Positions 19,382 through 25,917 of a stretch of 64,000 nt of DNA are shown here, piece by piece. The translations under genes were made by a program, and so were the position numbers. Origin of the DNA: Chromohalobacter sp. 296-RDG (GTDB lineage Bacteria > Pseudomonadota > Gammaproteobacteria > Pseudomonadales > Halomonadaceae). The notes beneath the pieces are model-generated. The model was given only the letters and a program-made list of their open reading frames with translations, searched no databases and had not been told where the DNA came from. Within the stretch, counting starts at the first letter, position 1. Every line of letters starts with the position of its first letter. The DNA lies in the NCBI RefSeq assembly GCF_029889885.1, contig NZ_JARANY010000013.1, positions 1-64,000 of the forward strand. Reading direction: 5' to 3'.

Positions 19382-19422
19382 AAAACGCCCCGAGATCAGT
19401 AGGTTACTGAAACTCGGGGCGT
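19382..19422 (-). terminator. Rho-independent terminator of tRNA-Ser
   Basis: Stem AACGCCCCGAG / CTCGGGGCGTT with a 17-nt loop. On the minus strand it is followed by TTTTCGTTT, immediately downstream of the tRNA fragment. It may also end the phosphatase transcript coming the other way. Confidence 0.85.
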
Positions 19423-19432
19423 TAAGATGCAA

Positions 19433-19495
19433 TGGCGGAGGGACAGGGATTCGAACCCTGGGAAGGCTACAAACCTTCGCCGGTTTTCAAGACCG
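19433..19495 (-). other. 3' fragment of tRNA-Ser(TGA): prophage attachment site
   Basis: The sequence reads, on the minus strand, from the anticodon stem (CGGT CTTGAAA ACCG, anticodon TGA) through a variable arm (GAAGG...CCTTC) and T arm (AGGGTTCGAATCCCT) to CCTCCGCCA. The acceptor 5' strand, D arm and first base of the anticodon stem are missing: the base before CGGT is A, giving an A-G mismatch with the last stem base. The fragment therefore stops inside the anticodon stem, where phage DNA begins. The intact gene should be rebuilt at the other prophage end, outside the window. Confidence 0.85.
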
Positions 19496-19543
19496 TAAAA
19501 TACATCGCCATTAAACCTTTAAAATCATGGGTTTGCAATACGC

Positions 19544-19619
19544 TTCTATAACGATATTGGGTTATAGAGCACTCCGACTCCCGGTTAAGTCGTTTCGATT
19601 TGGGTCGTATGGTTATAGA
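19544..19619. repeat. Three GTTATAGA repeats, candidate integrase arm sites
   Basis: GGTTATAGA occurs directly at 19560-19568 and 19611-19619, and inverted (TTCTATAAC) at 19544-19552. The repeats lie between the attachment core and the end of the integrase gene, where tyrosine integrases of temperate phages commonly have arm-type binding sites. Confidence 0.4.
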
Positions 19620-20620
19620 AAATCGTCGCTCTCCAGCTCCAGTGCAGTAACCGACAGGACCTGTTTTTGGCGTAGATATATCTCGGTGGTGCGCTGGTCA
19701 CTGTGCTGCAGGTTGGTGGTGACGTCGATACCACGACGCTCAGCGTCTGTTGCGTGTTTGGCCCTTAGATCGTGTTCGGTAAAGCGCTCACGCAGGCTGC
19801 CTTCCTTGATTGCCTTCTTCATTCCCCACTGCCAGCGAGTATGAAAAGAGTCCTTGCTGTAGGCGTTGCCGTTGCGATCACAGAAGAGCGTTGGCCCCTG
19901 ACGCTTGTTGTTGGACTTCACCCATGCCGCGATTCGCTTCAACTGATCGGTCCACGGTATCACGAACTGCTTCCGTGTCTTGCTCGACCGCATTACGATT
20001 CCATCAGCCTGTAGTTGATCAATCTGCAGGTTCAGGATGTCACGTTGCCGCAAGCCGGTGATGTACTTGAACATCGCATAATGGCGTACCCACGGCGTGG
20101 TGTATTTCAGGAAGGCGGCGAACTCGGCATCGGTGACGTAGCGGTCGCGCGGCGCCACCTTGAGCTTCTCCACCGGCTCGGCGGGATTGTGTTCGTGAAT
20201 GCCCCAGCGCTGGGCATACTTGAAGACGTGCTTGAGTAGGGCGAGTTCGTGATTGGCCTGGGTGGGCGACTGAGTTCCACGCTTATCCAGGTAGGCGTAG
20301 ACGTGGTGAACGGTAATGTCCTCGGGTTCGCATTCAGCGAATACCAGGCGCAGGCGCTTGAGTTCGTCACGATTCGACTTCCGTGTCGCCTCGCTGCCCT
20401 TGGCGGGGATGATTTCAGCTTCGTAGCGATCGAATAGCCGCCCCATACCGGCTTGAGGGAAGAGGCGGCTTTCCCATGACTTGAAAGACTCCTTGGCTTT
20501 TTGCTCATCAGTCCCGAGCTTGATCCATGTCTTACCTATCAGCTTGGCCTGGCGGGCATTGCATTTGTAACGCCAGGCGCCGTCCTTCCAGTAGACGCGC
20601 GGGATGCCGACTTTGCTCAC
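19613..20620 (-). CDS. int: Tyrosine-recombinase integrase
   Basis: Catalyses prophage integration and excision at the adjacent tRNA-Ser. An N-terminal Arm/SAM-like DNA-binding part (to about residue 155) is followed by the catalytic domain. Catalytic residues visible: Arg191 (TGLRQRD), Lys214 (SSKTRK), His283 and Arg286 (EHDLRAKHA), His306 (LQHSDQRTTEIY) and nucleophile Tyr315. 335 residues. GTG start overlaps the stop of the DUF4224 gene (GTGA). Confidence 0.95.
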   Translation of the reverse strand: MSKVGIPRVYWKDGAWRYKCNARQAKLIGKTWIKLGTDEQKAKESFKSWESRLFPQAGMGRLFDRYEAEIIPAKGSEATRKSNRDELKRLRLVFAECEPEDITVHHVYAYLDKRGTQSPTQANHELALLKHVFKYAQRWGIHEHNPAEPVEKLKVAPRDRYVTDAEFAAFLKYTTPWVRHYAMFKYITGLRQRDILNLQIDQLQADGIVMRSSKTRKQFVIPWTDQLKRIAAWVKSNNKRQGPTLFCDRNGNAYSKDSFHTRWQWGMKKAIKEGSLRERFTEHDLRAKHATDAERRGIDVTTNLQHSDQRTTEIYLRQKQVLSVTALELESDDFL

Positions 20621-20841
20621 GATGCCAAGGCTCCAATATTGGGTTCACGCTTTTGTCGATCTGGTGGTGCCGTGCCACACAAGACTTCTTCGACGTGCCG
20701 GCGTCCGACCAAGGTTTCGCCGGCGGCATTAAGTAGCCAGCGCACGCCCATTGCATCAAGCTGTTCGCGCTGCTCTTTGCCACGGCGTCGCCCGGTGAGT
20801 TGCTCAAGCTCGCCAGGCGTGAGGAATAGATCCGATGTCAT
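20617..20841 (-). CDS. DUF4224 protein, excisionase-position
   Basis: 74-residue protein with the DUF4224 core (LFLTPGELEQLTGRRRGKEQ, then LDAMGVRWLLNAAGE). This family is regularly found directly upstream of phage integrases and is thought to be a small DNA-binding or excisionase-like partner. ATG at 20841 with AGGAG 6 nt upstream; overlaps the integrase start. Confidence 0.85.
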   Translation of the reverse strand: MTSDLFLTPGELEQLTGRRRGKEQREQLDAMGVRWLLNAAGETLVGRRHVEEVLCGTAPPDRQKREPNIGALAS

Positions 20842-20889
20842 GATCAACTCCTATTGAAAGACCTGAAAGGGCCGCGTAGGGCCTAGAAA

Positions 20890-20911
20890 AAAGAAAACCG
20901 CCTTGGGCGGT
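20890..20911 (-). terminator. Rho-independent terminator
   Basis: On the minus strand ACCGCC-CAA-GGCGGT is followed by TTTTCTTTTTT, downstream of the small membrane-protein gene and before the DUF4224 gene. Readthrough or antitermination would be needed for the early operon to reach int. Confidence 0.75.
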
Positions 20912-20925
20912 CGTGGTGATGCCTT

Positions 20926-20966
20926 GTTAATTTTTGGCGCCCTACGGTAGGGACGAAGAAATTAAC
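20926..20966. terminator. Long dyad with AT-rich arms
   Basis: GTTAATTT and AAATTAAC arms enclose an inner hairpin CCCTA-CGG-TAGGG. Together with the terminator at 20890 it forms a tandem structured region in front of the integration genes. Confidence 0.45.
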
Positions 20967-20973
20967 ACTCGCG

Positions 20974-21192
20974 CTATCGGCATCGGCAGCAGTCCCTGAG
21001 CCAGGCTGCGAATGGCCAGTAGACCAGGCCGAAGATAATTCTCAGCGCGCCGCTGTCTATCGTCTCTTCTGCGTCATTGAGAATTCCCGCCACAACCATG
21101 GCAGCACCGACCGCGATGGATAACTTGCTGACAAAGACGCCGAGGGTGCCCACCCACTTCAAGAACCGGTCAACTGCCTCTTTGCTGATCAC
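20974..21192 (-). CDS. Small membrane protein, unknown
   Basis: 72 residues with two hydrophobic segments (VGTLGVFVSKLSIAVGAAMV, and IIFGLVYWPFAAWL). GTG start with TAGGAGAAG upstream. Not recognised. It overlaps the preceding small gene by 23 nt, as is usual in this compact early operon. Confidence 0.6.
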   Translation of the reverse strand: MISKEAVDRFLKWVGTLGVFVSKLSIAVGAAMVVAGILNDAEETIDSGALRIIFGLVYWPFAAWLRDCCRCR

Positions 21193-21340
21193 GCTCTTCT
21201 CCTACCAGGTGGCCACACTCCATCTCTTCCATGCACTGGATGCCTTCACCGAACCCCGTTGCTTTTCCGCAACGATAGGCGGTTTTGATCGATACGATAT
21301 AAACCCCGGAAACGACCAGGGCAACGATAGTGAGTGTCAT
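21170..21340 (-). CDS. Small one-helix membrane protein, unknown
   Basis: 56 residues, starting MTLTIVALVVSGVYIVSIKT, i.e. an N-terminal membrane helix followed by a short charged tail with two cysteines. The ATG at 21340 overlaps the stop of the upstream HTH-like gene (21337). Confidence 0.5.
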   Translation of the reverse strand: MTLTIVALVVSGVYIVSIKTAYRCGKATGFGEGIQCMEEMECGHLVGEERDQQRGS

Positions 21341-21693
21341 TGTCTCGAGTCCTCGGCTTTCGTTTTGTTGCGCCGCTCGATCATGTGCTGAATGATCTCG
21401 TCGTCGCTCCACGCTGCTTTATCGGTGCCACGGTGATACCAACGGAACCGAGCCACAGCACTCCGGGTCATGCCGAATTCGCGCAGCTTCGCCGCTGTCT
21501 TTACCGGCCTTTTGTGCCATGCTTGAGCGGCGTCCTCTGGCGTCAGGTGTGGCGCCGTGCGCTTCATATACGAGCGCAGCGTCTGCGGATTTATTCTCGC
21601 CTCGCGCGCTACCTGGTTCAGCGTTTTGCCATCGGGCGATGGTTTAAGCCCCGTCGAATGACGAGCGGGACGTTCATGGGGGAGTATCCGCAT
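21337..21693 (-). CDS. HTH-domain phage protein
   Basis: 118 residues. The segment KTLNQVAREARINPQTLRSY looks like a helix-turn-helix, and a second candidate (FGMTRSAVARFRWYH) lies about 50 residues later, so it may be a small DNA-binding regulator. ATG at 21693 with AGGA upstream; a longer in-frame TTG start (21741) has no ribosome binding site. Confidence 0.55.
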   Translation of the reverse strand: MRILPHERPARHSTGLKPSPDGKTLNQVAREARINPQTLRSYMKRTAPHLTPEDAAQAWHKRPVKTAAKLREFGMTRSAVARFRWYHRGTDKAAWSDDEIIQHMIERRNKTKAEDSRQ

Positions 21694-21703
21694 CGTCGCT
21701 TTC

Positions 21704-22195
21704 CTAGGCTTGGCGGCGGTATTCGTCGCGGTGACGGTCAATATCGACTCGAAGCACTACCTGCTCACCGTCGCAAGATACTGTCTCTGCCAATAGGGAG
21801 TTCAACGCCTCTGCCTGCCACTGGGCTTTGAGGCGGGCAAGACCGGCGGCGCCTACCGGCGCACTCAGGGCTTGAGCGGCTTCGCGTAGATGCTCCCCGG
21901 TAAGCGGGCAGTCTTCCATGTTCCCGTTTGAGTAAAATACGCCGAGGGCGCGCTCAAGACGGCGCTGATAGCCCTTCGTGCCAGGAACGCCTTCTGGCTC
22001 GCGCCGGAGCCAAGCTTGAGCAAACGGGGAAAGAGTCTCGTGCAGCCGCTCCACGTGCGCCGAAAGGGCGTCGCGCTCCGCCACTACAGCCTTGTGGTGT
22101 TCCAGCATCTTCTCCAGCAAAGGTCGCTGGATGTGGGTGTTGTCGATGAAATCCGGCCGCATCTTGTCTAGCTGGTCCCAGATGTCTTCGCTCAT
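21704..22195 (-). CDS. Unknown early phage protein
   Basis: 163 residues, helical, with a central coiled-coil-like stretch (MLEHHKAVVAERDALSAHVE). The C-terminal segment GLARLKAQWQAEALNSLLAE resembles the RAKWQAEVLAETAAIF segment in the next protein upstream (22192-23085), so the two share a short module. ATGA overlap with that gene. Confidence 0.6.
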   Translation of the reverse strand: MSEDIWDQLDKMRPDFIDNTHIQRPLLEKMLEHHKAVVAERDALSAHVERLHETLSPFAQAWLRREPEGVPGTKGYQRRLERALGVFYSNGNMEDCPLTGEHLREAAQALSAPVGAAGLARLKAQWQAEALNSLLAETVSCDGEQVVLRVDIDRHRDEYRRQA

Positions 22196-23085
22196 GATTT
22201 CTCCTCGGCTTGGCGGCGCAGTTTCCGCGCCTCTCCTTCCATGTACTCGATAATGAATTCCGCATGTACGGGACCCTTTCTAAAGATAGCGGCAGTTTCG
22301 GCAAGTACTTCGGCTTGCCACTTCGCCCTCACCCAAGGACTGCTCTGCGCGGCCCAATCCTTCCTGGCTCGCATGACAGCGCTTTGGACATCTGAGGAAA
22401 AGTTTTCCCTGAGAATGCTATGGCTCCTTTGCTCTTGGGTAAGTTTTTCCTCAGCTTGATGTAGAAGCTCGGATAGCTCAGCCTTATCGTCTTCCAATTC
22501 TTTATTCCGCTGGCACAACTGCTCATATGTCGGGTCGGTGGCTGGCTCTCTTATACCGAGATACTCCCGCCACGGAACCTTCACGCCGTCGACGAGGAAC
22601 CCCCATGTGCCTCGGTACTTACCCGAGATGAACAGCGTGTAGACACCGCCTTTGCTTACCGTGTGGATGCGGTGAAATTTCCCATAACCAATGGGCGCCG
22701 TGTCACCCCGCTGACGGAGGACAGAAACGGTGTGGCGGCTAACGCGATGGCCGCGCTCGGGGTGCCTACCGTCGACCCCGGTCGGTTTCTCTTCGAGGTA
22801 GCTGCCGTGCAGGATGATCGTACGGGCGTTCCACGGGCGATCATGCAGGAGCCGGTCGTCATCTTGCTGTGAGATGTGATGCACGCGGACTGAGATCGGG
22901 CACCAGCGGTGCTGCGGCTTGCGGCTCTCTTGATCGTAGGGATTGAATAGCCACCAGCGCCGCATGTAGGTGTTGCCGTCTTTTACTAGGTGGAAGTAGG
23001 GCGTGCGTTGGCTGCGTTTGATGAGCCAGTCGGCGACCGGCCGGCGACTAACAATCCATGCGACGAGCTTCCAGAGCGTATTCAT
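22192..23085 (-). CDS. Phage cupin-like protein with coiled-coil tail
   Basis: 297 residues. The N-terminal 190 residues match a phage protein type I know from pseudomonad phages: membrane-proximal start MNTLWKLVAWIVSRRPVADW, YMRRWWLFNPYDQES, and the His-rich VHHISQQDDDRLLHDRPWNA, whose His/Asp pattern suggests a cupin metal site. Residues 195-250 form a coiled coil. Function unknown. AGAGG upstream of the ATG. Confidence 0.7.
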   Translation of the reverse strand: MNTLWKLVAWIVSRRPVADWLIKRSQRTPYFHLVKDGNTYMRRWWLFNPYDQESRKPQHRWCPISVRVHHISQQDDDRLLHDRPWNARTIILHGSYLEEKPTGVDGRHPERGHRVSRHTVSVLRQRGDTAPIGYGKFHRIHTVSKGGVYTLFISGKYRGTWGFLVDGVKVPWREYLGIREPATDPTYEQLCQRNKELEDDKAELSELLHQAEEKLTQEQRSHSILRENFSSDVQSAVMRARKDWAAQSSPWVRAKWQAEVLAETAAIFRKGPVHAEFIIEYMEGEARKLRRQAEEKS

Positions 23086-23097
23086 TGGATACCTCTT

Positions 23098-23238
23098 TTA
23101 TAAGTTGTTGAGTTGATTGATCTTCTCGCGCCCTTCGTCGGTAATTTCCGACTCTTCGAAATAGATGCCTTTTCGCTCAAGCGCGCGCTTGGTGGCGGTG
23201 CAGTGCGGGCAGTTGGAGCCGGTGTAGACGGTGATCAT
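23098..23238 (-). CDS. Minimal glutaredoxin/NrdH-like protein
   Basis: 46-residue protein beginning MITVYTGSNCPHCTATKRAL, then ERKGIYFEESEI. This is the first beta-alpha-beta unit of a glutaredoxin/NrdH fold with the redox motif CPHC at residues 10-13. Normal NrdH is about 75 residues; the cis-Pro strand and the glutathione-site half are absent. A strong AGGAGG precedes the ATG, so it is likely translated rather than a remnant. Confidence 0.65.
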   Translation of the reverse strand: MITVYTGSNCPHCTATKRALERKGIYFEESEITDEGREKINQLNNL

Positions 23239-23260
23239 GCAGGCCTCCTAGCATAAACAA

Positions 23261-23280
23261 AGGCCACCGCGTGGTGGCCT
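23261..23280 (-). terminator. Terminator-like hairpin
   Basis: AGGCCACC-GCGT-GGTGGCCT followed on the minus strand by TTGTTTATG, between the MazG-like gene and the glutaredoxin-like gene. Confidence 0.6.
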
Positions 23281-23319
23281 ATCAGAAGTGCTTGAGTTGT
23301 CGTGCCCGTCGCCTCCTGG

Positions 23320-23718
23320 TCAATACTTCTTCCCGCCATCCGCCGCCCGGTTCTCGGGCTTGTGGTCGGCACGCTGGGCGTTGAAATCGAGCTTCTCCAG
23401 CATGGCGCCAACGATGTCGTAGCCGGCGCGGCCAGCGAGGTCATAAATCCGAATCACGGCGTCGGCCAGCTCCACCTCGACCATCTCTCGATGGGGCAGC
23501 TTGTCGTCCATGAGGCCTTTTCGATGGCCTTCCATCGCCTCGCTGATCTCGGAGTGGATCAAGCACAGCTTTTGCGCGAAGCGCTCGGGAGTGAGGTCGT
23601 GTAGGTCGCCCGTTTCAGGGTCATTCCACCATCCGGCCCGAAGGGAGCGCCAATGGCACACCTTAGCGAGCTTAGTGGCGCCAAGAGCCTCGATTTCCAG
23701 AACTTCATTGTTTTCCAT
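23320..23718 (-). CDS. MazG-like nucleotide pyrophosphohydrolase
   Basis: About 132 residues. The all-alpha NTP-PPase metal motif is visible: HSEISEAMEGHRKG, then VEVELADAVIRIYDLAGRAG (EExxE...ExxD pattern). Such phage enzymes hydrolyse (d)NTPs or alarmone-type nucleotides. I take the ATG at 23718 (MENNEVLEIE), with GAGAG upstream; an ATG at 23733 is in frame but has no ribosome binding site. Confidence 0.75.
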   Translation of the reverse strand: MENNEVLEIEALGATKLAKVCHWRSLRAGWWNDPETGDLHDLTPERFAQKLCLIHSEISEAMEGHRKGLMDDKLPHREMVEVELADAVIRIYDLAGRAGYDIVGAMLEKLDFNAQRADHKPENRAADGGKKY

Positions 23719-23766
23719 AATAAGAACTCTCATGGGTGCGTAGTTCGTGATGCAGCTCCGTTGCCG

Positions 23767-24693
23767 TTACGTGGCGGGCGCGGCCGGATCGGCTTCGCCA
23801 CCCAGACCGTCGACCAGTTGCTCGATGCTGGCGCGCAGCGCAGCGGCCATCAGCGCGAAGTCCGTTTCCAAGCGCAGCACGGGGTCGTCGTCCTCAATCT
23901 GCGAAGCCTCGTCGAGCAAGGCGTCGGAGAAGTGCAGCGACTTGAGCGTCAGGTCGTCATGGAGCATTGCTGTGATTTGCTCGTCGATATCGATTTGCAG
24001 GCGTGTGACCTGGCGGCCTGACTCAATGACGCTTTGAGTGTCGTCTGCGTCGATGTCGATGCCGGACGCCGACCACTTGCCGTCATCGCCATGGCTGTCT
24101 TCGAGCACAGCTTTATCACCGATGCTCATCCAGCCGGGGCGATTCTCTGGTGATTGCACCCAGTCCGTCATTGCGCGCGCCGGCAGATGGCGCGTAGCTA
24201 GGGGCGTCACTTTCAGCGATCCCAGCGACTGGCGGAGTAGGTCGAGTACGTCTTCGGCGCGGGCGCGGCTGGATGCGTTTACGCCGATCAGTTGGCGCTC
24301 GGTGTCCCACCACACATCAATGCTCTGGGTTCGCGTGAAAGCGCGGGGCAGGAAATCCTCGACGACCTGTTCCTTGATGGCCTGGCGCTCGCGGCGTGGC
24401 AATAGCCGAGCCTCGGCGGCCTCGTGCTCGGCGGCACGCTCCTCGGTTTCCTCGCGGATCACCGAGGCCGGCAATAAGCGTTCTTGGCGCAACGCCGTGA
24501 GCAGGCGGTGGCCCTGGACCTCGTGGACGAGTTTCTGCCCGTGGCGTCCGGCGGGCGGGTACCAGCCGAGGCGCTTGCTTTCGCTGGGTGATACCGGACG
24601 ATGTGCGAAGTTGACCAGGGCGTCGGCCAGTTCCTCGCGGGACAACACAGTCATGCCATGCAAGCGGTACAGGTGCAGGTTTTTGAACCACAT
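23767..24693 (-). CDS. rdgC: Recombination-associated protein RdgC
   Basis: Ring-forming dsDNA-binding protein that restrains RecA. The N-terminus MWFKNLHLYRLHG and SESKRLGWYPPAGRHGQ are the RdgC family signature, followed by LRQERLLPASVIREE and LPRRERQAIKEQVVEDFLPR. 308 residues, full length. AGGAGC lies 8 nt before the ATG. Phage copies usually accompany recombination modules, as here with Bet and YqaJ. Confidence 0.93.
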   Translation of the reverse strand: MWFKNLHLYRLHGMTVLSREELADALVNFAHRPVSPSESKRLGWYPPAGRHGQKLVHEVQGHRLLTALRQERLLPASVIREETEERAAEHEAAEARLLPRRERQAIKEQVVEDFLPRAFTRTQSIDVWWDTERQLIGVNASSRARAEDVLDLLRQSLGSLKVTPLATRHLPARAMTDWVQSPENRPGWMSIGDKAVLEDSHGDDGKWSASGIDIDADDTQSVIESGRQVTRLQIDIDEQITAMLHDDLTLKSLHFSDALLDEASQIEDDDPVLRLETDFALMAAALRASIEQLVDGLGGEADPAAPAT

Positions 24694-24695
24694 GG

Positions 24696-25034
24696 TTATT
24701 GCTCCTTGTTCTTGATCCATTCGCCATCGACGAGCATGTCGCTTATGCCGATGGCGTTGATGTCGTGATGTGTGAGGTGTTCGCCTGTCCACCCGGAGGA
24801 ATCCGGCTCGATGATCATCTTCACGACCAGACCCTTCATTCGCCCAATGACCGCCTCACCTGAAGCGGGGTAGTGTTTTCCATCGCCGAACAGGTCTGCC
24901 GCACGCTGCTCGCCGGAGACCTGGGCAGTCGTTTTGGCCTGAAGGATCGGGGCGGCCAGGGAAGTGAAGGCCTGCTGTACGGCCGGCTTATCGAGCCAGA
25001 CCGAGAGCGATTGAATGTCTGGTGAGGTGCTCAC
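24696..25034 (-). CDS. Unknown early phage protein
   Basis: 112 residues; GTG start with AGGAG at good spacing. No recognised motif; contains GMKGLVVKMIIEPDSSGW-like beta segments and a C-terminal ISDMLVDGEWIKNKEQ. Two nucleotides separate it from rdgC. Confidence 0.6.
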   Translation of the reverse strand: MSTSPDIQSLSVWLDKPAVQQAFTSLAAPILQAKTTAQVSGEQRAADLFGDGKHYPASGEAVIGRMKGLVVKMIIEPDSSGWTGEHLTHHDINAIGISDMLVDGEWIKNKEQ

Positions 25035-25051
25035 GCGGCGTTCTCCTGAAT

Positions 25052-25077
25052 CAAAAAGCCGCCTCAGTGGGCGGCTT
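25052..25077 (-). terminator. Rho-independent terminator inside the early operon
   Basis: AAGCCGCC-CACTG-GGCGGCTT-type stem followed by TTTTTGATTC on the minus strand. It overlaps the stop codon of the gene ending at 25064. Confidence 0.75.
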
Positions 25078-25387
25078 CGGGTAGTTGGTAGCTAGTCACT
25101 CGGCTTTCGAGCAGATCTTTTCCGGCGGGCTCAATTTCTCCCCGCCGAGCCAGCGACTGAACTGTTCGCGGGTGAACAGGAGTGCCGTCTAACAACCGCC
25201 ACCCCCCCCAATAATGAAATTGACCTTCTGACCTCGCTGCATTGAGCGCACCAGGCGCTCTTGTGGCTTGGTGTAGGGCATAACTCTCTCCCGAAAGCGC
25301 CAAGGTCTGGAAATAGGCGGGCGTCTCGTGCCCGGTCCGGCCACCGCCCACACCTACCGCATCGGCGGTCAGCTCGGCCCAGCGCAT
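25064..25387 (-). CDS. Unknown early phage protein
   Basis: 107 residues beginning MRWAELTADAVGVGGGRTGH. Not recognised. The ribosome binding site is only a GGGG run. The C-terminal third (GTPVHPRTVQSLARRGEIEP) is MerR/HTH-like in style, with a predicted helix pair. Confidence 0.5.
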   Translation of the reverse strand: MRWAELTADAVGVGGGRTGHETPAYFQTLALSGESYALHQATRAPGALNAARSEGQFHYWGGWRLLDGTPVHPRTVQSLARRGEIEPAGKDLLESRVTSYQLPEAAH

Positions 25388-25488
25388 CGCGCCCCATGCG
25401 CAATGTCGTCGGGGTAGAGCTTAGGAGTCGGCGTGTCAGTGGCTGCGGCGGTTATTGGCCCCACCATTCCGCTGGGGTGGCGATTCAT
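25369..25488 (-). CDS. Possible 39-residue protein, ATGA-coupled
   Basis: An ATG overlaps the stop of the upstream HTH gene as ATGA. The frame runs 39 codons (MNRHPSGMVGPITAAATDTP...) and overlaps the next gene by 19 nt. It fills the only gap in this part of the operon, which supports it; no family is recognised. Confidence 0.35.
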   Translation of the reverse strand: MNRHPSGMVGPITAAATDTPTPKLYPDDIAHGARCAGPS

Positions 25489-25907
25489 GCGGCTTTGCGT
25501 GCCGCCATCTGGCGATGCACTCGGCGGCACACAGACGTCATGCGAAGTCGCTTGTTGTGAATGGCCTGCTTTCTAAGCTCGCGGCTTTGGTTGACGCGGT
25601 TATAAAGCGAGGACTGGCTGACGGAATAGCCAAGGGCCTGGATTCGCTTTGCCGCCTGCGGAACGGTCATCATTCGGGCCTCGATGCAGTCCTCGAGTAG
25701 AGCGTCGATCTCATGCCAGTCGTGTTTTCGATGAGCCTTGCCTTGTCGCTCACGGCACGATAGGCCGATGCGTTGCGCCGTGCCTTGCACACTCATCGTT
25801 TCGCGCCCCATGCGGGCCGCTATGTCGGCATAAGAAAGGCCCTCGTTGATGAGGGCCTCAAGGGTGTCGTATTCATTGTGTGACCATGGTCTGTATTTGC
25901 GCGGCAT
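25485..25907 (-). CDS. Myb/SANT-like HTH phage protein
   Basis: 140 residues. The N-terminus (RPWSHNEYDTLEALINEGLS, then YADIAARMGRETMSVQGTAQRIGL) is a SANT/Myb-style helix-turn-helix, and a second HTH-like segment (VPQAAKRIQALGYSVSQSSL) follows. It is likely a DNA-binding regulator. AAGGAGG lies just upstream of the ATG at 25907. Confidence 0.65.
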   Translation of the reverse strand: MPRKYRPWSHNEYDTLEALINEGLSYADIAARMGRETMSVQGTAQRIGLSCRERQGKAHRKHDWHEIDALLEDCIEARMMTVPQAAKRIQALGYSVSQSSLYNRVNQSRELRKQAIHNKRLRMTSVCRRVHRQMAARKAA

Positions 25908-25917
25908 AACCGCCTCC

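Noticed and set aside
19433-19520. Complete tRNA gene
   Set aside because: The 5' acceptor strand and D arm are absent; only the 3' part remains.
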